NCBI GenBank assembly: GCA_950097015.1
Contig: CATNEN010000028.1
Coordinates: 558,001 to 622,000, forward strand
Origin: Macrostomum hystrix
Lineage: Eukaryota; Platyhelminthes; Macrostomidae
Reading direction: 5' to 3'
Length of the DNA stretch: 64,000 nt
Shown here: positions 22,216 to 33,959 of the stretch, in pieces
Numbering within the stretch: the first letter of the stretch is position 1
Layout: the number at the start of each line of letters is the position of its first letter
Made by a program: the position numbers and the translations under genes
The notes under the pieces: model-generated
The model's database searches: none
What the model was told of the DNA's origin: nothing
What the model saw: the letters and a program-made list of their open reading frames with translations, nothing else

Positions 22216-23132
22216 GATTGGGCTTGGTAAGAAGGGGAAGACGGAGCGTAGAACAGAAAAAGGACAGTGAAAAAACGGACCGCTGATGAAGTTGATCAGC
22301 CGCGGGACCCAGGCTCTCATCCTCACCCGTCTACTGCGAATTCTCACTTAGATCCCCTGGGAGAGATTTTCATGCAGAGATAATCCTCCGAAATTGACTC
22401 TAAACTGGGCATAATTCCCAGAGACGCTGAGAAGTGAAGCCTCCATAACTCGCGAAGAGAACCGGCATCCCCCATCATCGCCTTCATCAAATTGGGAGCT
22501 CGCGGCGCAGCCGAACAGACAGGAAGAAAATGGGCTCCAAGAATTTCATTTCGACTTGGCAGAGATTCAGCCAAAACTATTGCATCTCATGCAGCTGTGC
22601 CGTTGGAAAGGAAAAATAAGGATTCTGGAAGTGCGACACAAGGGAGGTGGGGTTGAACTGGGAGAAAGATGAGACACGACTCACTCGCGCTACTGCCTTG
22701 AGCTGCCACTGCACCCCCTCCGCCAGCTACCCCGGGCCCTCCGCTGCTCTAATCTTTGTATATTTTAGGCGAGCACCGACTGTATACCCCCGCTCACCAA
22801 TGGGATGTCTGCCCCTCTGCTTCCTGCATTCCCGTTCTGCCCACCCAACCGGCGGGATCCCCTTAACCCCCTCCTCGGTAGCCGTCTCCGTCACGTCCTA
22901 TCCACGAAGTCGGTGACTGCTCGCCCATCCCGGGTATTAATAAAATGCGGGGCAGAAGGTCTAGGCGGCATCAGTGTCGTAAGCTGACTTTTTAGGATTT
23001 TTTGACAGCAGAAACGGCAAACAAAGAAATGGTGAGTGGACGTACAGGTGTGTTTGTTTTTAGCACAGATACTGTAACCCGAGATACTATACTATACTAT
23101 ATCTATTATAAAGTGATTTATTATCTGTGCTT
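22216..23132. other. Unique spacer, no gene recognised
   Basis: Short open frames occur on both strands (22344-22574 minus, 22647-22916 plus) but none shows a recognisable domain or a convincing splice context. Confidence 0.4.
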
Positions 23133-24045
23133 TTTAGTTGAGATTGGGTTCCTTAGCTATTGAGATTGGGTTCCTTAGCTATTGGGATTGGGTTCCTTAG
23201 CTATTGAGATTGGGTTCCTTAGCTATTGGGATTGGGTTCCTTAGCTATTGGGTTTGGGTTCCTTAGCTATTGGAATTGGGTTCCTTAGCTATTGGGATTC
23301 GGCTCATTAGCTATAGAGATTGGGTTCCTTTGCTATTGAGATTGGGTTCCTTAACTGTTAGTATTAGGTTCCCTAGCAAATTGGTTTCCTTAGCTATTGG
23401 AATCGGGTTTCTTAGCAATTGGATTCCTGGGCTAAATGGGATTAGGTTCCTAAGCTAATTGTATTGGGTTCCTTAGCTGTTGGGATTGGTTTCCTAAGCT
23501 ATTAGGATTGGGTTCCTTAGCTATTGGGATTGGGTTCCTTAGCTATTGAGATTGGGTTCCTTAGCTGTTGGGATTAGTTTCCTTATCTATGGGGATTGTT
23601 TTCCTAAGCTATTAGAATTGGGTTCCTTAGCTATTTGGATTGGGTTCCTTAGCTATTAGGATTGGGTTCCTTAGCTATTTGGATTGGGTTCCTTAGCTAT
23701 TTGGATTGGGTTCCTTATCTATGGGGATTGGGTTCCTTAGCTATTAGGATTGGGTTCCTTAGCTATTTGGATTGGGTTCCTTAGCTATTTGGATTGGGTT
23801 CCTTATCTATGGGGATTGGGTTCCTTAGCTATTAGGATTGGGTTCCTTAGCTATTTGGATTGGGTTCCTTATCTATGGGGATTGGGTTCCTTAGCTATTA
23901 GGATTGGGTTCCTTAGCTATTTGGATTAGTTTCCTTATCTATGGGGATTGGTTTCCTAAGCTATTAGGATTGGGTTCCTTAGCTAATTGGATTGGGTTCC
24001 TTATCTATGGGGATTAGTTTCCTAAGCTAATTGGATTGGGTTTCT
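23133..24045 (+). repeat. Minisatellite, 22-bp unit, about 40 copies
   Basis: Unit near GATTGGGTTCCTTAGCTATT plus GG, with TATCTATGG and ATTTGGATT variants. It degenerates at both ends, which suggests an older array than the 21-bp array at 14484. Confidence 0.93.
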
Positions 24046-24450
24046 ATTTGGGATTGTGATTTTAATTGGGATCTGTGTGCATTTCGATGGATGGAATAGT
24101 AAGTCGAATGACCTCATGCAGAGAAGAAATTTAAGGACAGTGATAAGGCGGATAAATTCTCATTAGTCAAAGGCTCATTGCAAGTGACTCACTTCAAGTT
24201 ATTAGCTATTCAAGTTATGTTAATGAAGCCGACTTGCTATAGTTAGGCAAGATTGACGTCCAAGGAGCAAAGCAATATAGTGCCTCCCCATCAGTTCTTC
24301 TGCTTCAGACAGAGAATGGAGGGGGGTAGTTAGAGCAGTGAGTCTAGGACAGCTCATGCTGAGCAATATCTGGTCGGATAGAGTGACAGCAGATGCCAAA
24401 TGTGTATCTGTGGATGTCTGACTCATTGAGTATTTTGAGCAGTTTGAAAA

Positions 24451-27433
24451 ATGAGGCCGAAGACCCCGAGAGTAGTAGGGGAAATATTATCGACAATCGT
24501 TGGACAGGATGAAGAGGTGCCAAGCTTCAGCAGGCATTGGAATTGCAGACTAGAAGGGCCTGCGCCTGCTGCGATAAATTTTGGAATAAAATGTGGAATA
24601 CGAAGAAAACTCGATGTTTGGGCCACTTTTCTCCCTGATCGAGGATTTCGACTCCCGGGGGGGACTGAGGGGGTCCTGGAGCTCGCGGCGCTGGTGCTGG
24701 CGAGGTGGCGGAAAATTGCAAACGAGGCACTTTTCCCATCCCCTTATTCTTCCTCTCCTGCGGAGCAAAGTCGATCCAGGGTGAGTGTGTGAGTTCTCAG
24801 CGTTCAACGTTCATCGGCGATCATTGCTAAAAGATTGTGAGCAGCAGCAGCAGCGAAACCCCTAGAGACACGCACAGTTGGTTTCTTTCTCAACCTCCAG
24901 CGAATGGAAACTGGATACGGCTGGCTCCGATACAAACTCGAAACAGAAAAGCTTCCCTTTTTAAATGCCAAATTTCGCTAATTTCCTTTTTTAATTCGAA
25001 ACCAAGAGCCAGATAAAAAAATGCCTCGTAAATGCTTGGAATGCTGCAGCAACAAAAAAGAATACGATTCGCTTCCATATAATCCATCCTTACACTAATC
25101 CATCCTTACACTGGTCTATCCTGACACTAATCCATCCTTGACACTTTCCCACCCCGTCATTGTTCCTAACCTACCAGCAGGAGCCTCCTGTGCTTCTCCT
25201 TGGCGACGATGGCATTCTGCCTGGCGACTCATTGGACGGAGCATCTTCTACTGCCGCTGGCTTCGACTATGACGGCGGCATCGGTGGTGTCGGCGGCGTG
25301 GGCAGCGGCGGCAGCTCCGCCGTGGAGCCAATGTACCAACTGGACGGCTGCTTCAACAACTTCTGCGACATCAACGATGAGCCGCTGTTTGTCTTCGAAG
25401 AGAGCCTCCTGCTGCCTGTTCAGCTGCGCTGCTCAGCCGACCTCGGCCAGGTGCTCCGGTCGCCGATAGTGGCAATGACCGCAATCGGTGGTCACCTGGC
25501 TGTCACAGACGGCTACTCGATTTTCTCCTTCACTTCGGCCAAGAGGAACTACAGCGACCTGCGCTGTCGACGGAGCTTCCGGCCGCTGCCGCGCGGCTTC
25601 GCCGACCTGCGCATCAACTACATCAAGCTGCAGAGTCCGGACACAATGTACGCCACCGCTGACCTGGTGCAGGAGGCCACTGAGACTCAGGTTGGCTGCA
25701 TCCTGTCTACCAGTCTCATTGGTCAGGTGCTCAACAGGAAACTGTACAGAGACGGCCAGCTGCACGGCTTCGACTTTGACCAGGCGGGCTCAGTGTTTCT
25801 GTGCTACTCAGGCCAGAGGAAAGCAGTCAGCCGCATTGTCAAGCTGGCCTCCGATTTGAGGCACCTGTTTCACCTGGACATCGATTGGGATAAAATTCCC
25901 AGACAGGTTTGTTACGGAAGAGCACTGGACTACTGCATTGCATAGTTCTCGCAATCTACTATGAATGAATGCTGTAGTTTACAGTGTAGCTTACAGAATG
26001 AGCTGTAGTTTACAGTGTAGCTTACAGAATGAGCTGTAGTTTACAGTGTAGCTTACAGAATGAGCTGTAGTTTACAGTGTAGCTTACAGAATGAGCTGTA
26101 GTTTACAGTGCAGCTTACAGAATGAGCTGTAGTTTACAGTGTAGCTTACAGAATGAGCTGTAGTTTACAGTGTAGCTTACAGAATGTGCTGTAGTTTACA
26201 GTGTAGCTTACAGAATGTGCTGTAGTTTACAGTGTAGCTTACAGAATGAGCTGTAGTTTACAGCACGGCACTAGGAAATTAAGCTCAATCTTGCGCTGAG
26301 ATTCGAACTCCTAACCTCTAGGTCAAACGTCCGACGCTCTAACCACTAGGCGACAAGCTCAATTTACCTTAGCTTCCTAACCTAGCTACAAGTATCTTAC
26401 TGTACTGTCCTGTACAGTACATTTGAATAGCACACTGCCGCTCAGTATGATTGCAAGAGCAAATTTCTCGCAATTCCCAAAATTGATGGGAATTTCTTGA
26501 GTCCTGCAGCTCTAATAAAGCTGAGTGGTCAACATCAGAGGCTATCTTCTACTCAGGAAAAAATGAAAGGAAGCCTAGAGTTGGATTTTGAGCACGCAGA
26601 TTGAATAGCTCTCATTTGATTGCAGCTCGCCTTAATGAGAACTCGTTAGCCTAATGAAAAAAGCTTTTGCTGATAATCTGGAGGGGCATTGATGTAATGA
26701 GCCATACCCTTGAACTAGAATCTTTCTGGGATTTCATTTCCGTTTTGTTGAGAAGTGAGATGACAGACTCCGAGTCAGAGGTGCCATCTACTATTGGCCC
26801 ATCAATATAGTTTCTTTTTAGTCCACGAGTCACGTTGAAAAAGCACAACATTAAAAATGTAAGCGAACAAACGACCATCATGGATTATTCAGAATTGAAG
26901 GCTGCTACCCATAGATCTGCATTGGAGCTAGTCGATTGGCTTTGAACCAAATGGGGGAATGAATAAGCAATTCTCCTCGATTATTCAATGTTCAGATCTC
27001 ATGCTGCTGGGACTCCAATGAGACCTGGGTCTCAGGCCAGTGGGGCGCGGACGGCGGCTTTCTGCTCTCGATGCGCTCCGACGATCCCAAGGGCAGCGGC
27101 CGGGTCAACAGCTGGCTGAAGCCGTCCGCCTGGAGATTTGAAAGGCTCCTGCCCAATCAGCTGCTGAGCCTGGGCAAGGGCCGCCTGCTGGCTGTGAACT
27201 CGGCCAATCAGGAGGGCTCACTGTACGCTCTGTACTGGACCCGCCGAGTGCCCGGCATGGCCAGCCAGGGCTGGGTGCCCGAGTGCCAGCGAATCAACCA
27301 CGCCGACAACTGGGGCGTCAGCGCGCTCTGCTTCGACGCTGAGGCCGATGGCTCCGTGCTGGTGGCCAGAAACAACCAGATCTACCGGCTGACCTTCAAC
27401 AGCGGCGGCAGCGGCGGCTGCTCAATCAGTTGA
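24451..27433 (+). CDS. Unrecognised protein, possibly beta-propeller-like, two or three exons
   Basis: Well-supported coding exons are 25181-25906 (acceptor CTACCAGCAG, donor CAG|GTTTGT) and 26996-27433 (acceptor GTTCAG, stop after SGGCSIS); the joint is phase 0. They encode about 387 residues of ordered, GC-rich coding sequence with repeated short strands such as MTAIGGHLAVTDGYSIFSF, GFDFDQAGSVFLCYSGQ and ALCFDAEADGSVLVARNNQI, a rhythm typical of propeller blades, plus WGADGGFLLSM and paired cysteines. A candidate first exon, 24451-24780 (ATG, donor AGG|GTGAGT), joins in phase 0 and would give 497 residues in all, but its sequence has no recognisable domain and no signal peptide. I do not recognise the family. 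The intron 25907-26995 contains a 31-bp array and a tRNA-like element. Confidence 0.55.
25975..26262 (+). repeat. Minisatellite, 31-bp unit, about 9 copies
   Basis: Units built from GTAGTTTACAGTGTAGCTTA and CAGAATGAGCT. The array lies at the 5' side of an intron, starting about 70 bases after the donor at 25907. Confidence 0.93.
26285..26358 (-). mobile_element. tRNA-like sequence, probable SINE head or tRNA pseudogene
   Basis: On the minus strand an A-box-like TAGTGGTTAGAGC (26348-26336) is followed by a B-box-like GAGTTCGAATCTC (26310-26298) at tRNA spacing. The acceptor ends pair only partly and the anticodon stem is poor, so a functional tRNA is unlikely. The same A-box type heads the hammerhead-bearing element at 56140-56245. 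Confidence 0.55.
26651..26881 (-). CDS. Candidate small secreted peptide (76 residues)
   Basis: Minus-strand ORF within the intron of the gene at 24451-27433. The N-terminus, MMVVCSLTFLMLCFFNVTRG, looks like a signal peptide and is followed by a dibasic LKR site, then an acidic/serine-rich stretch. No homologue is recognised, and no mature repeated peptide or amidation signal is seen. It may be chance; expression evidence would be needed. Confidence 0.2.
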   Translation of the reverse strand: MMVVCSLTFLMLCFFNVTRGLKRNYIDGPIVDGTSDSESVISLLNKTEMKSQKDSSSRVWLITSMPLQIISKSFFH

Positions 27434-29977
27434 AGCTGGGACTGATGTTGTTCAGCAGACGGATTTTGTGGGTCATTGACGGACTATTTAAATAGGAGAA
27501 CCCTCATTGGCATTTCAAACCACCGATGGGTCCATAAGTAGCTTTATCGTGGCAACTACCCGACATGTATCGAAATATGGATAACTACGGGTAAAGCTAT
27601 TTATTTCACACTTGCGTTTCATTCAATCCGAAAAGTCATGATGTAATTACCAAATTTGTTTTAGTCAAAACAACTATTGCACTATGTTTATACTATTTTT
27701 AACGTGCATATATAATGTGCTCATATTGGTTAATACACGATTTTTGTTCTGGTTTTAATTGCCGATATGTATGGCTCGTATATTTTAATCGTTGCATTAA
27801 ATGAGACATTTCTAATTTCTAAATTTTATTCATCTAAGTCCTTCATGTTTTTCCACGATATTTGACATTTCCAGCTAAATTGGTTAGAGACAGTACGCAG
27901 TATGAAATTATCTACGATATTTAAAAATTCTCCAGCAATGGCGCATCATTTGGTGACGCTAGACCCGCAGCCAGCGAGGAGGCAATTCTGCCCATTTCGC
28001 AGACTCCTGAGCACACATGCACACAGATACTGTACGCAGGCACACGCTCACACAGGTGTGTACATCTGCCCTGACTTTCTCATCGTCAGGCAGTGTACAC
28101 TCTCACTGTGCATTGGAGGTTGGCCCTCAAGGGCCTAAATTGCACAACAAGTCCCCAAGCCTTCTCTCCGCTACTGAGCCACAAATGAATTTGGCCTAGC
28201 CGCGGAATCGAACTCAGGGACCCTTGTGCCAGAGAACTCTTGCAGCCAACTTATCAAATTGGTGGATAGAAAAAGGAAAATTAAGCGGCTCTACGTGTAG
28301 TACGCCAATATTTTCTCTCGGCTGAGATTCGAACTCTGGACTGCGACCTCCCAATTTATAGGGCTCAGATGTGAAATATTCGTTCGTTCGTTCGTACAAA
28401 AAGCGAAGTAAGACAATTTTTCAAATTGCGATTGCAGACTATCCTGTCCTTATTGATACTGACAGTAATCAGATTCAATACTAGCTCGTAAGATGATTGA
28501 AACACCATGGAACTCGTGTGCGACAAGCGGAAACTGCCCGATCGGTTAGTTGTGCAGCGTGACAAGTGCACAACTGGCCCACTGTTAGTGCCGTGAAAGC
28601 TGGCATCAATAACGCTGCTCGCTACACTGCACTCCGCTCCATTAACAGGCTCCTCTGTACTCAAGACGGGGAAGGGGAAAACAGGATGTGAGGAAGAAGG
28701 CCTCGGGCGGAATTATTATTGCACCGCGGGACACACAGGAAGGAACTGAGAGAAGACCAGGCCAGCTAGTTACTCAGAGTCAGAGCCCTCTATATTTTTC
28801 CGTGACCAAGATCCCCCCTGGGAAGTGCACTGTGTGAGTGAGTCGTCCCGGACGTACTTGAAGCGGATGCCAGCCTTGGAGGAAGCAACTAAATAGATGA
28901 GGAAGTGGACGATACAAAGTCATAATTTTTAATTCGTGACCGCTCTTGCATGTGCTGCAGATCGCATTAAGACGTAATAAGTAAAAGCTAGGTTTGATGC
29001 TCTCAATCTCAGTCATCAATGGGTCCACTCTGAAAACGTTCTCGCTATAGGTTCTCCAGAGGAGAATGGAAACAGCACCTACCTCGACTGGGTCGGATGT
29101 ACAGCCAATGGCATCGAGCGACCTGTCTTGAATAGTCGCAGCTATTGCGTCAGTTGTTCAGTCCATGTGGTGTATCATGTGGTGTATCATGTGGTGTACC
29201 AGGTAGTTTTTCCCGACCTTGCAATACATTGCAAGGCTATTATGCTAAATGCTAAGTTTCATCCAAATGCTAAAATTACAATTATTACATTTCAAAATAC
29301 GAGCATATGAAGAAGCGTTTTAAAAAGGACACGCAGGTAAAAAAAGGAGAGTGAAGCCAAATACAGCCACCTTATCTGTCTATCCTTCAGTGTGGCGCAC
29401 AAGTACACACACGCATACACACACACACATGTCAATAACCTGACATGAGAGATCGAGATTGAATGGATTCACGCCTCCTCTCTTCGGCATTTGCATCTTC
29501 AGCTTGCCTGAATATGGCTGCAAAACAAACACTGCAGCCTTACAGCAACAGATAGATGGGGTGTGCAGGCTTTAGCTGGCGGAATAAAGATGGCGAACTT
29601 GGGAAACACGAGGAAAGAAGGCTGTATAGGGGATAGGCGTAAGGTAATATAGAGGGGGAGAGACGGTATGAGGTAAGGACGTTGTGTGAACCTAAGGCGA
29701 GCATGCGTGACAGTAAAAATACACCCACCATTGCAATGCACGCAGCAGCTGCGCTTCGTTCTGCGCGCATTGCAAATCTGCAGTTTCAAAGAAAAGGAAA
29801 CATCATAGCCGGCCCTCTACGAATTCAGATAATGAATTTTGCTTAAGCAAGACAGACTGACTGTGCAGTACGATGTCCTAATTTTTCGAGGCTAGGCAGG
29901 CAATATTAATTCTTATAAACAGGGCCTTTTGATCGAAAAAACTGGTATGAACCGCTTTTAATGCGAAACAAAATCTG
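27434..29977. other. Intergenic, with dispersed repeats
   Basis: No confident gene. It contains the dispersed repeat at 27941-28125 and two further B-box-like sequences (near 28206-28222 and 28325-28340, minus-strand sense GTTCGATTC and GTTCGAATC). There is also a short 13-bp triplication TGTGGTGTATCA at about 29164-29203 and a CA-rich patch near 29405-29430. Confidence 0.45.
27941..28125 (+). repeat. Dispersed repeat B, copy 1 (copy 2 at 63137-63300)
   Basis: Shares long near-identical runs with 63137-63300, for example CTCACACAGGTGTGTACATC and TGCCCTGACTTTCTCATCGT. Within it GCCTGACGATGAGAAAGTCA-type sequence can form a short hairpin. It is probably a short non-autonomous element. Confidence 0.8.
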
Positions 29978-30034
29978 ATGAAATTAATTCCGCTGCGGGT
30001 GGATTATTTGCAGTTTGAAAAACTTTTCGCGAAA

Positions 30035-32314
30035 ATGCGTCAGATTTTGCTGATACCACTGCTGGCTATTGTGGCGTCTGCAAATGCTGCCAGCAAACAT
30101 CCGTCGCTGCCATTCTGGAATCCGACTCTCAACTGGGACGCGCGAGTTCGAGACCTGCTCAGCCGGCTGACAGACGACGAGCTGGTGGAGCAGTTGAGCA
30201 AAGGCGGCGCCGGAAAGAACGGCGGTCCCGCGCCGGCGGTGCCTCGCCTGGGCATCCGGCCTTACCAGTGGAACACCGAGTGCCTCAGCGGCTTCGGAGA
30301 GGCCGGCCCGGCCACATCGTTTCCCCAGGCTATCGGCCTGGCTGCCACCTTCAGCCCCGAACTGATTGAGGCTATGGCTCGAGCGACCGGTCTTGAAGTT
30401 CGAGCGGCTTTCAACGACTACTCAGCGGCTGGCAACTTCAGCGACCATCATGGCGTCACTTGCTTCGCTCCGGTCATCAACCTGCTGCGACATCCCTATT
30501 GGGGCCGCAACCAGGAGACCTACGGCGAGGATCCACACCTCACCGGCGTCCTTTCAGCTGCGTTCGTCCGCGGCCTGCAGGGTGGCGACCTGGCGACTAA
30601 CCGCTTCGCGCTGGCTGGCGCCGGCTGCAAACACTTCGCCGCGCACAGCGGCCCCGAAGACTATCCGGTGTCGCGCGTCTCCTTCAACGCAGTCGTGCCA
30701 GAGCAGGACCTGCGCCAGTCCTTTCTGCCGCAATTCCGCCGATGCCTTTCAGCCGGCAGCTTCTCTGTCATGTGCAGCTACAACGCGTTGAACGGCGTCC
30801 CGGCCTGCGCCAATCATCGCCTGCTGACGGACATTCTACGCGGCGAGTGGAACTTCACCGGCTACGTTGTCAGCGATGAGGGCGCGCTGGAGTTCGCTGT
30901 CGACTTTCACAAATACTTTGCTAACAGGTCAGTCGCCGCGATTGGCGCTTTCGAGGCAGGAGTCAATCTCGAACTGTCGCCGCCCGGCTGTCCGGACCAG
31001 GCGTGCATTGTGTTTGAGCATCTGCACGAAGCGGTGGCTTCCGGACGCATCAAGCGTCGCCAACTACTGGAGCGCGCTTATCCACTGTTTTACACTCGAA
31101 TGCGCCTGGGCGAGTTCGACCCGCCGGAAAGCAACCCCTACAGCCGGCTACACCAGGCGGACATTGTCCAGACGCCCGGACAGCGTCAACTATCTGCGGT
31201 CTTAGCGGCTGCCAGTTTCGTTTTGTTAAAGAACGCCGACGAGTTCCTGCCGCTGAGTGGCAACCAGATCATAGGCAGGCAGGTCGGCCTAATCGGCCCT
31301 TTCGCCGACAACATGACGCTCATGTACGGCTCGTATGCAGCCGATCCGATGCCGCAGTACCAGGTATCGCTGCTGTCCGGCCTAACTAAAGCTGGTGCCA
31401 TCGGTAGTGTTTATCGTTACTGCCTGGACGGTGTGCTGTGTCGGAGGCGCAACGATACGGCTTTGTCGGAGGCGGTGCAGAACAGCGACCTCCTGCTTGT
31501 CGCCGTGGGCACTGGTCAGCAAGTTGAAGCCGAGAACATCGACCGACGGAATCTCAGCCTGCCAGCTGGTCAGGATCGTCTAGTGCGCCTCCTGGCCGCA
31601 GGAAAAGGAAAATGGCCGCCGGCCGTTCTGCTGATCTTCTCCGGCGGACCGGTTGACATTCAACCGGCTGCCAGGCCGGATTCCGGAATTCGCGCCATCC
31701 TCTGGTGCGGCTTCCCGGCTCAGGAGGTTGGAGTGGCAGCGGCCGCCGTCCTGACTGGCGAATTATCACCATTCGCCAGCCTGCCATTTACCTGGTACTC
31801 GCCAGACCAGGCGCTGGCCTCCATAACCAACTACACGCTGACGAACATGACCTATCGCTTCCTGGAGGATCCACCGTCAGGCAAGGGACCTCGCCCGCTA
31901 TACCGGTTCGGTCAGGGCCTAGCGTTCTCCGCCTGTCGAGTGCATCTCACCGATCTGGAGGCTCCCGACCGACTGCCACGCGGAGAAAATCTTGACGTGG
32001 CATTCAGCGCCAGCGTATTTGGCGACTCCGCTGGTCGCTACCGCGGCTGCATGTACTCAGCCAAGGCGTACTTGAAGCCAACTGGCGTTCGTGTTGGTCG
32101 CAATCCGCGTATTTGGCTGGCCGCCGTGAGCCTGGTTGCCTGGCGGGAGGACAAGCGACAGCGAGTGTACATGCGGCTACTGGCCGAGGACATGGAGCAG
32201 TGGAGCGGGAGCCGCATGGCTGTACTGGCCGGAGAGTATGAGCTGCATATAGGAGATTACTTCGATGAAAAGTGCTCCGATTGTCGGCTCGTTAAGAAAT
32301 TTGTTATCGTTTGA
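30035..32314 (+). CDS. Secreted glycoside hydrolase family 3, beta-xylosidase-like
   Basis: Intronless ORF; an upstream in-frame ATG at 29978 exists, but starting at 30035 places a clean signal peptide (MRQILLIPLLAIVASANA) at the N-terminus, giving 759 residues. The GH3 N-terminal domain shows GRNQETYGEDP, KHFAAHSGPE, SYNALNGVPACAN and GYVVSDEGALE; in GH3 enzymes the Asp of the SD motif is the catalytic nucleophile (residue 281 in this numbering, 300 from the upstream ATG). The C-terminal alpha/beta sandwich follows (VGLIGPFADNMTLMYGSY, LLIFSGGPVDI), then a fibronectin-like end with FGQGLAFS. Length and motif order fit family members that release terminal xylose or related sugars from oligosaccharides. 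Whether it is an ancestral animal gene or acquired horizontally cannot be decided here. Confidence 0.92.
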   Translation: MRQILLIPLLAIVASANAASKHPSLPFWNPTLNWDARVRDLLSRLTDDELVEQLSKGGAGKNGGPAPAVPRLGIRPYQWNTECLSGFGEAGPATSFPQAIGLAATFSPELIEAMARATGLEVRAAFNDYSAAGNFSDHHGVTCFAPVINLLRHPYWGRNQETYGEDPHLTGVLSAAFVRGLQGGDLATNRFALAGAGCKHFAAHSGPEDYPVSRVSFNAVVPEQDLRQSFLPQFRRCLSAGSFSVMCSYNALNGVPACANHRLLTDILRGEWNFTGYVVSDEGALEFAVDFHKYFANRSVAAIGAFEAGVNLELSPPGCPDQACIVFEHLHEAVASGRIKRRQLLERAYPLFYTRMRLGEFDPPESNPYSRLHQADIVQTPGQRQLSAVLAAASFVLLKNADEFLPLSGNQIIGRQVGLIGPFADNMTLMYGSYAADPMPQYQVSLLSGLTKAGAIGSVYRYCLDGVLCRRRNDTALSEAVQNSDLLLVAVGTGQQVEAENIDRRNLSLPAGQDRLVRLLAAGKGKWPPAVLLIFSGGPVDIQPAARPDSGIRAILWCGFPAQEVGVAAAAVLTGELSPFASLPFTWYSPDQALASITNYTLTNMTYRFLEDPPSGKGPRPLYRFGQGLAFSACRVHLTDLEAPDRLPRGENLDVAFSASVFGDSAGRYRGCMYSAKAYLKPTGVRVGRNPRIWLAAVSLVAWREDKRQRVYMRLLAEDMEQWSGSRMAVLAGEYELHIGDYFDEKCSDCRLVKKFVIV

Positions 32315-33959
32315 AAAAACTAGAAATCTTTTTTACTCAACTCTGTGTCACAGTCTAATTGGTCGAAGACTGAACAGCTGCCGTAAGCAATAGCTTCGGC
32401 TGTGTTGTCGGCTGCACATCTGGCTTAATCAAAATATTTATTTGGCAGTTAGTATTTCGAAATGTATCGAAAATATGCATACGATGGCAGGTAGGGATTT
32501 GGTTATCTCCACTCCGAGGATTTTTTATACGTATCCAAATTTATCACCACCATTAATCTAAATCCCAAAGTTATGTAATACACTTATTTTTCTACGTCAG
32601 GTCTAATGTTTCTATAAAAATACCAGTACCTCTTAATAGTGACTTCCATTTAAATTTCTCTTTATTATTGAACTGCTACTTGAAGTAACAAAAACAGTTT
32701 TTTATTAGGACAGTTGCGTTCTTTTGACATCTGCTGCGATTCTAGCTACGATTCTAGCTATGACATCTGCTGCGATTCTAGCTACGATTCTAGCTATGAC
32801 ATCTGCTGCGATTCCAGCTACGATTCTAGCTATGAAATCTGCTGTGATTCTAGCTACGATTCTAGCTATGACATCTGCTACGATTCTAGCTATGACATCT
32901 GCTGCGATTCTAGCTATAACATCTGCTACTATTATGCTACTATTAAGATTGCAACTATTATTCAAGCTATGGCATCTCCTGCATCCTAATTCATAATTCC
33001 TACGATTCCTAATTAAATTCTACAATACTCCAACTACGATTCGATATGGTACGAGAATAGTTTCAACTTTGCTAAGGTTTCTCCTCAGAAGACTCATAGC
33101 TCATTCTGGTAAAAATTAGCCAGGTTTTGTGAATGATACCTGTTTTTGTGAAAAAATCAGTCTACGTACCCCATCGGAGTTCTAACACTCCAATGCTTGT
33201 TATTGTCTAAACGAAACGAACATCAGTGGTCAAGTTAACACTCTACCGCAGAAATTCTCACTTCCAGTAAGCTCGCTAATAATAACCTGTCAGTTGAGTC
33301 GGAAGGCGAAATTGCGCACGGTCACATGCTGCGTGCGCCTAAGCGAAGTGAGCAACCAAATTGGGTTTTTAACATATTTCTAAGAAAGAAAAGAAACTAA
33401 GTAAAGAATAGAACGGAGAAAGAAAATAATATCAACAACAGTAGATGCGATGAATAGATTTTCTAGTCCAGGCTACAAAGAAATAAGATAGACACGGAGG
33501 CACAGAATGGACAGAGGGAGTGAGAGAGAGGGAGAGAGCAATTGTATCAGTGGCTCTGCAGAGGAGAATGAGAACTACAGATTCAATTCAGAGCATAGAC
33601 GAAAAGAAAAGCATTAGTTTCGTAGGGCCGATATGGTAAGACTTGCAGAGTTGCGCATTGCAAAGCACGAACAAAAGTGAGAGACGGGTGGAGTAGAGCA
33701 GAGACAGCACAAAGGTGAATATACAATAATCTCACAACAGAATACTGACAGGCTTCACTCGCGCAGCCATTTAGCTTGCGGCTGGTTGCCTTAACACCAG
33801 CCTTGAGACCTCATTGTGCGTAGTTTGCTTGCCTATGCTCAGTTGTCAGGCTGAAGGAAGAGCCAAGAGCAGAAAAAATATAGTCCCTTAAAAGCGTTGC
33901 GCATTGCTTACCACGAGTTATCCAGCAAAAGAAAATCCCTTTTGTTGTAGAGGCAAGAC
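32315..33959. other. Intergenic between GH3 and ankyrin genes
   Basis: Contains the 12/36-bp array at 32728-32930 and otherwise AT-rich unique DNA with GA-rich patches (about 33505-33540). No exon was recognised. Confidence 0.45.
32728..32930 (+). repeat. Minisatellite of the GATTCTAGCTAC 12-mer family, 36-bp higher-order unit
   Basis: Units alternate GCGATTCTAGCTAC, GATTCTAGCTATG and ACATCTGCT blocks, about 5-6 copies. The 12-mer GATTCTAGCTAC relates this locus to the arrays at 52168 and 58868. Confidence 0.9.

Noticed and set aside
28764-29140. Possible two minus-strand exons (28874-28770 and one ending at 29083) joined in phase
   Set aside because: The joint is plausible, but neither exon resembles a known family and no further exons were found.
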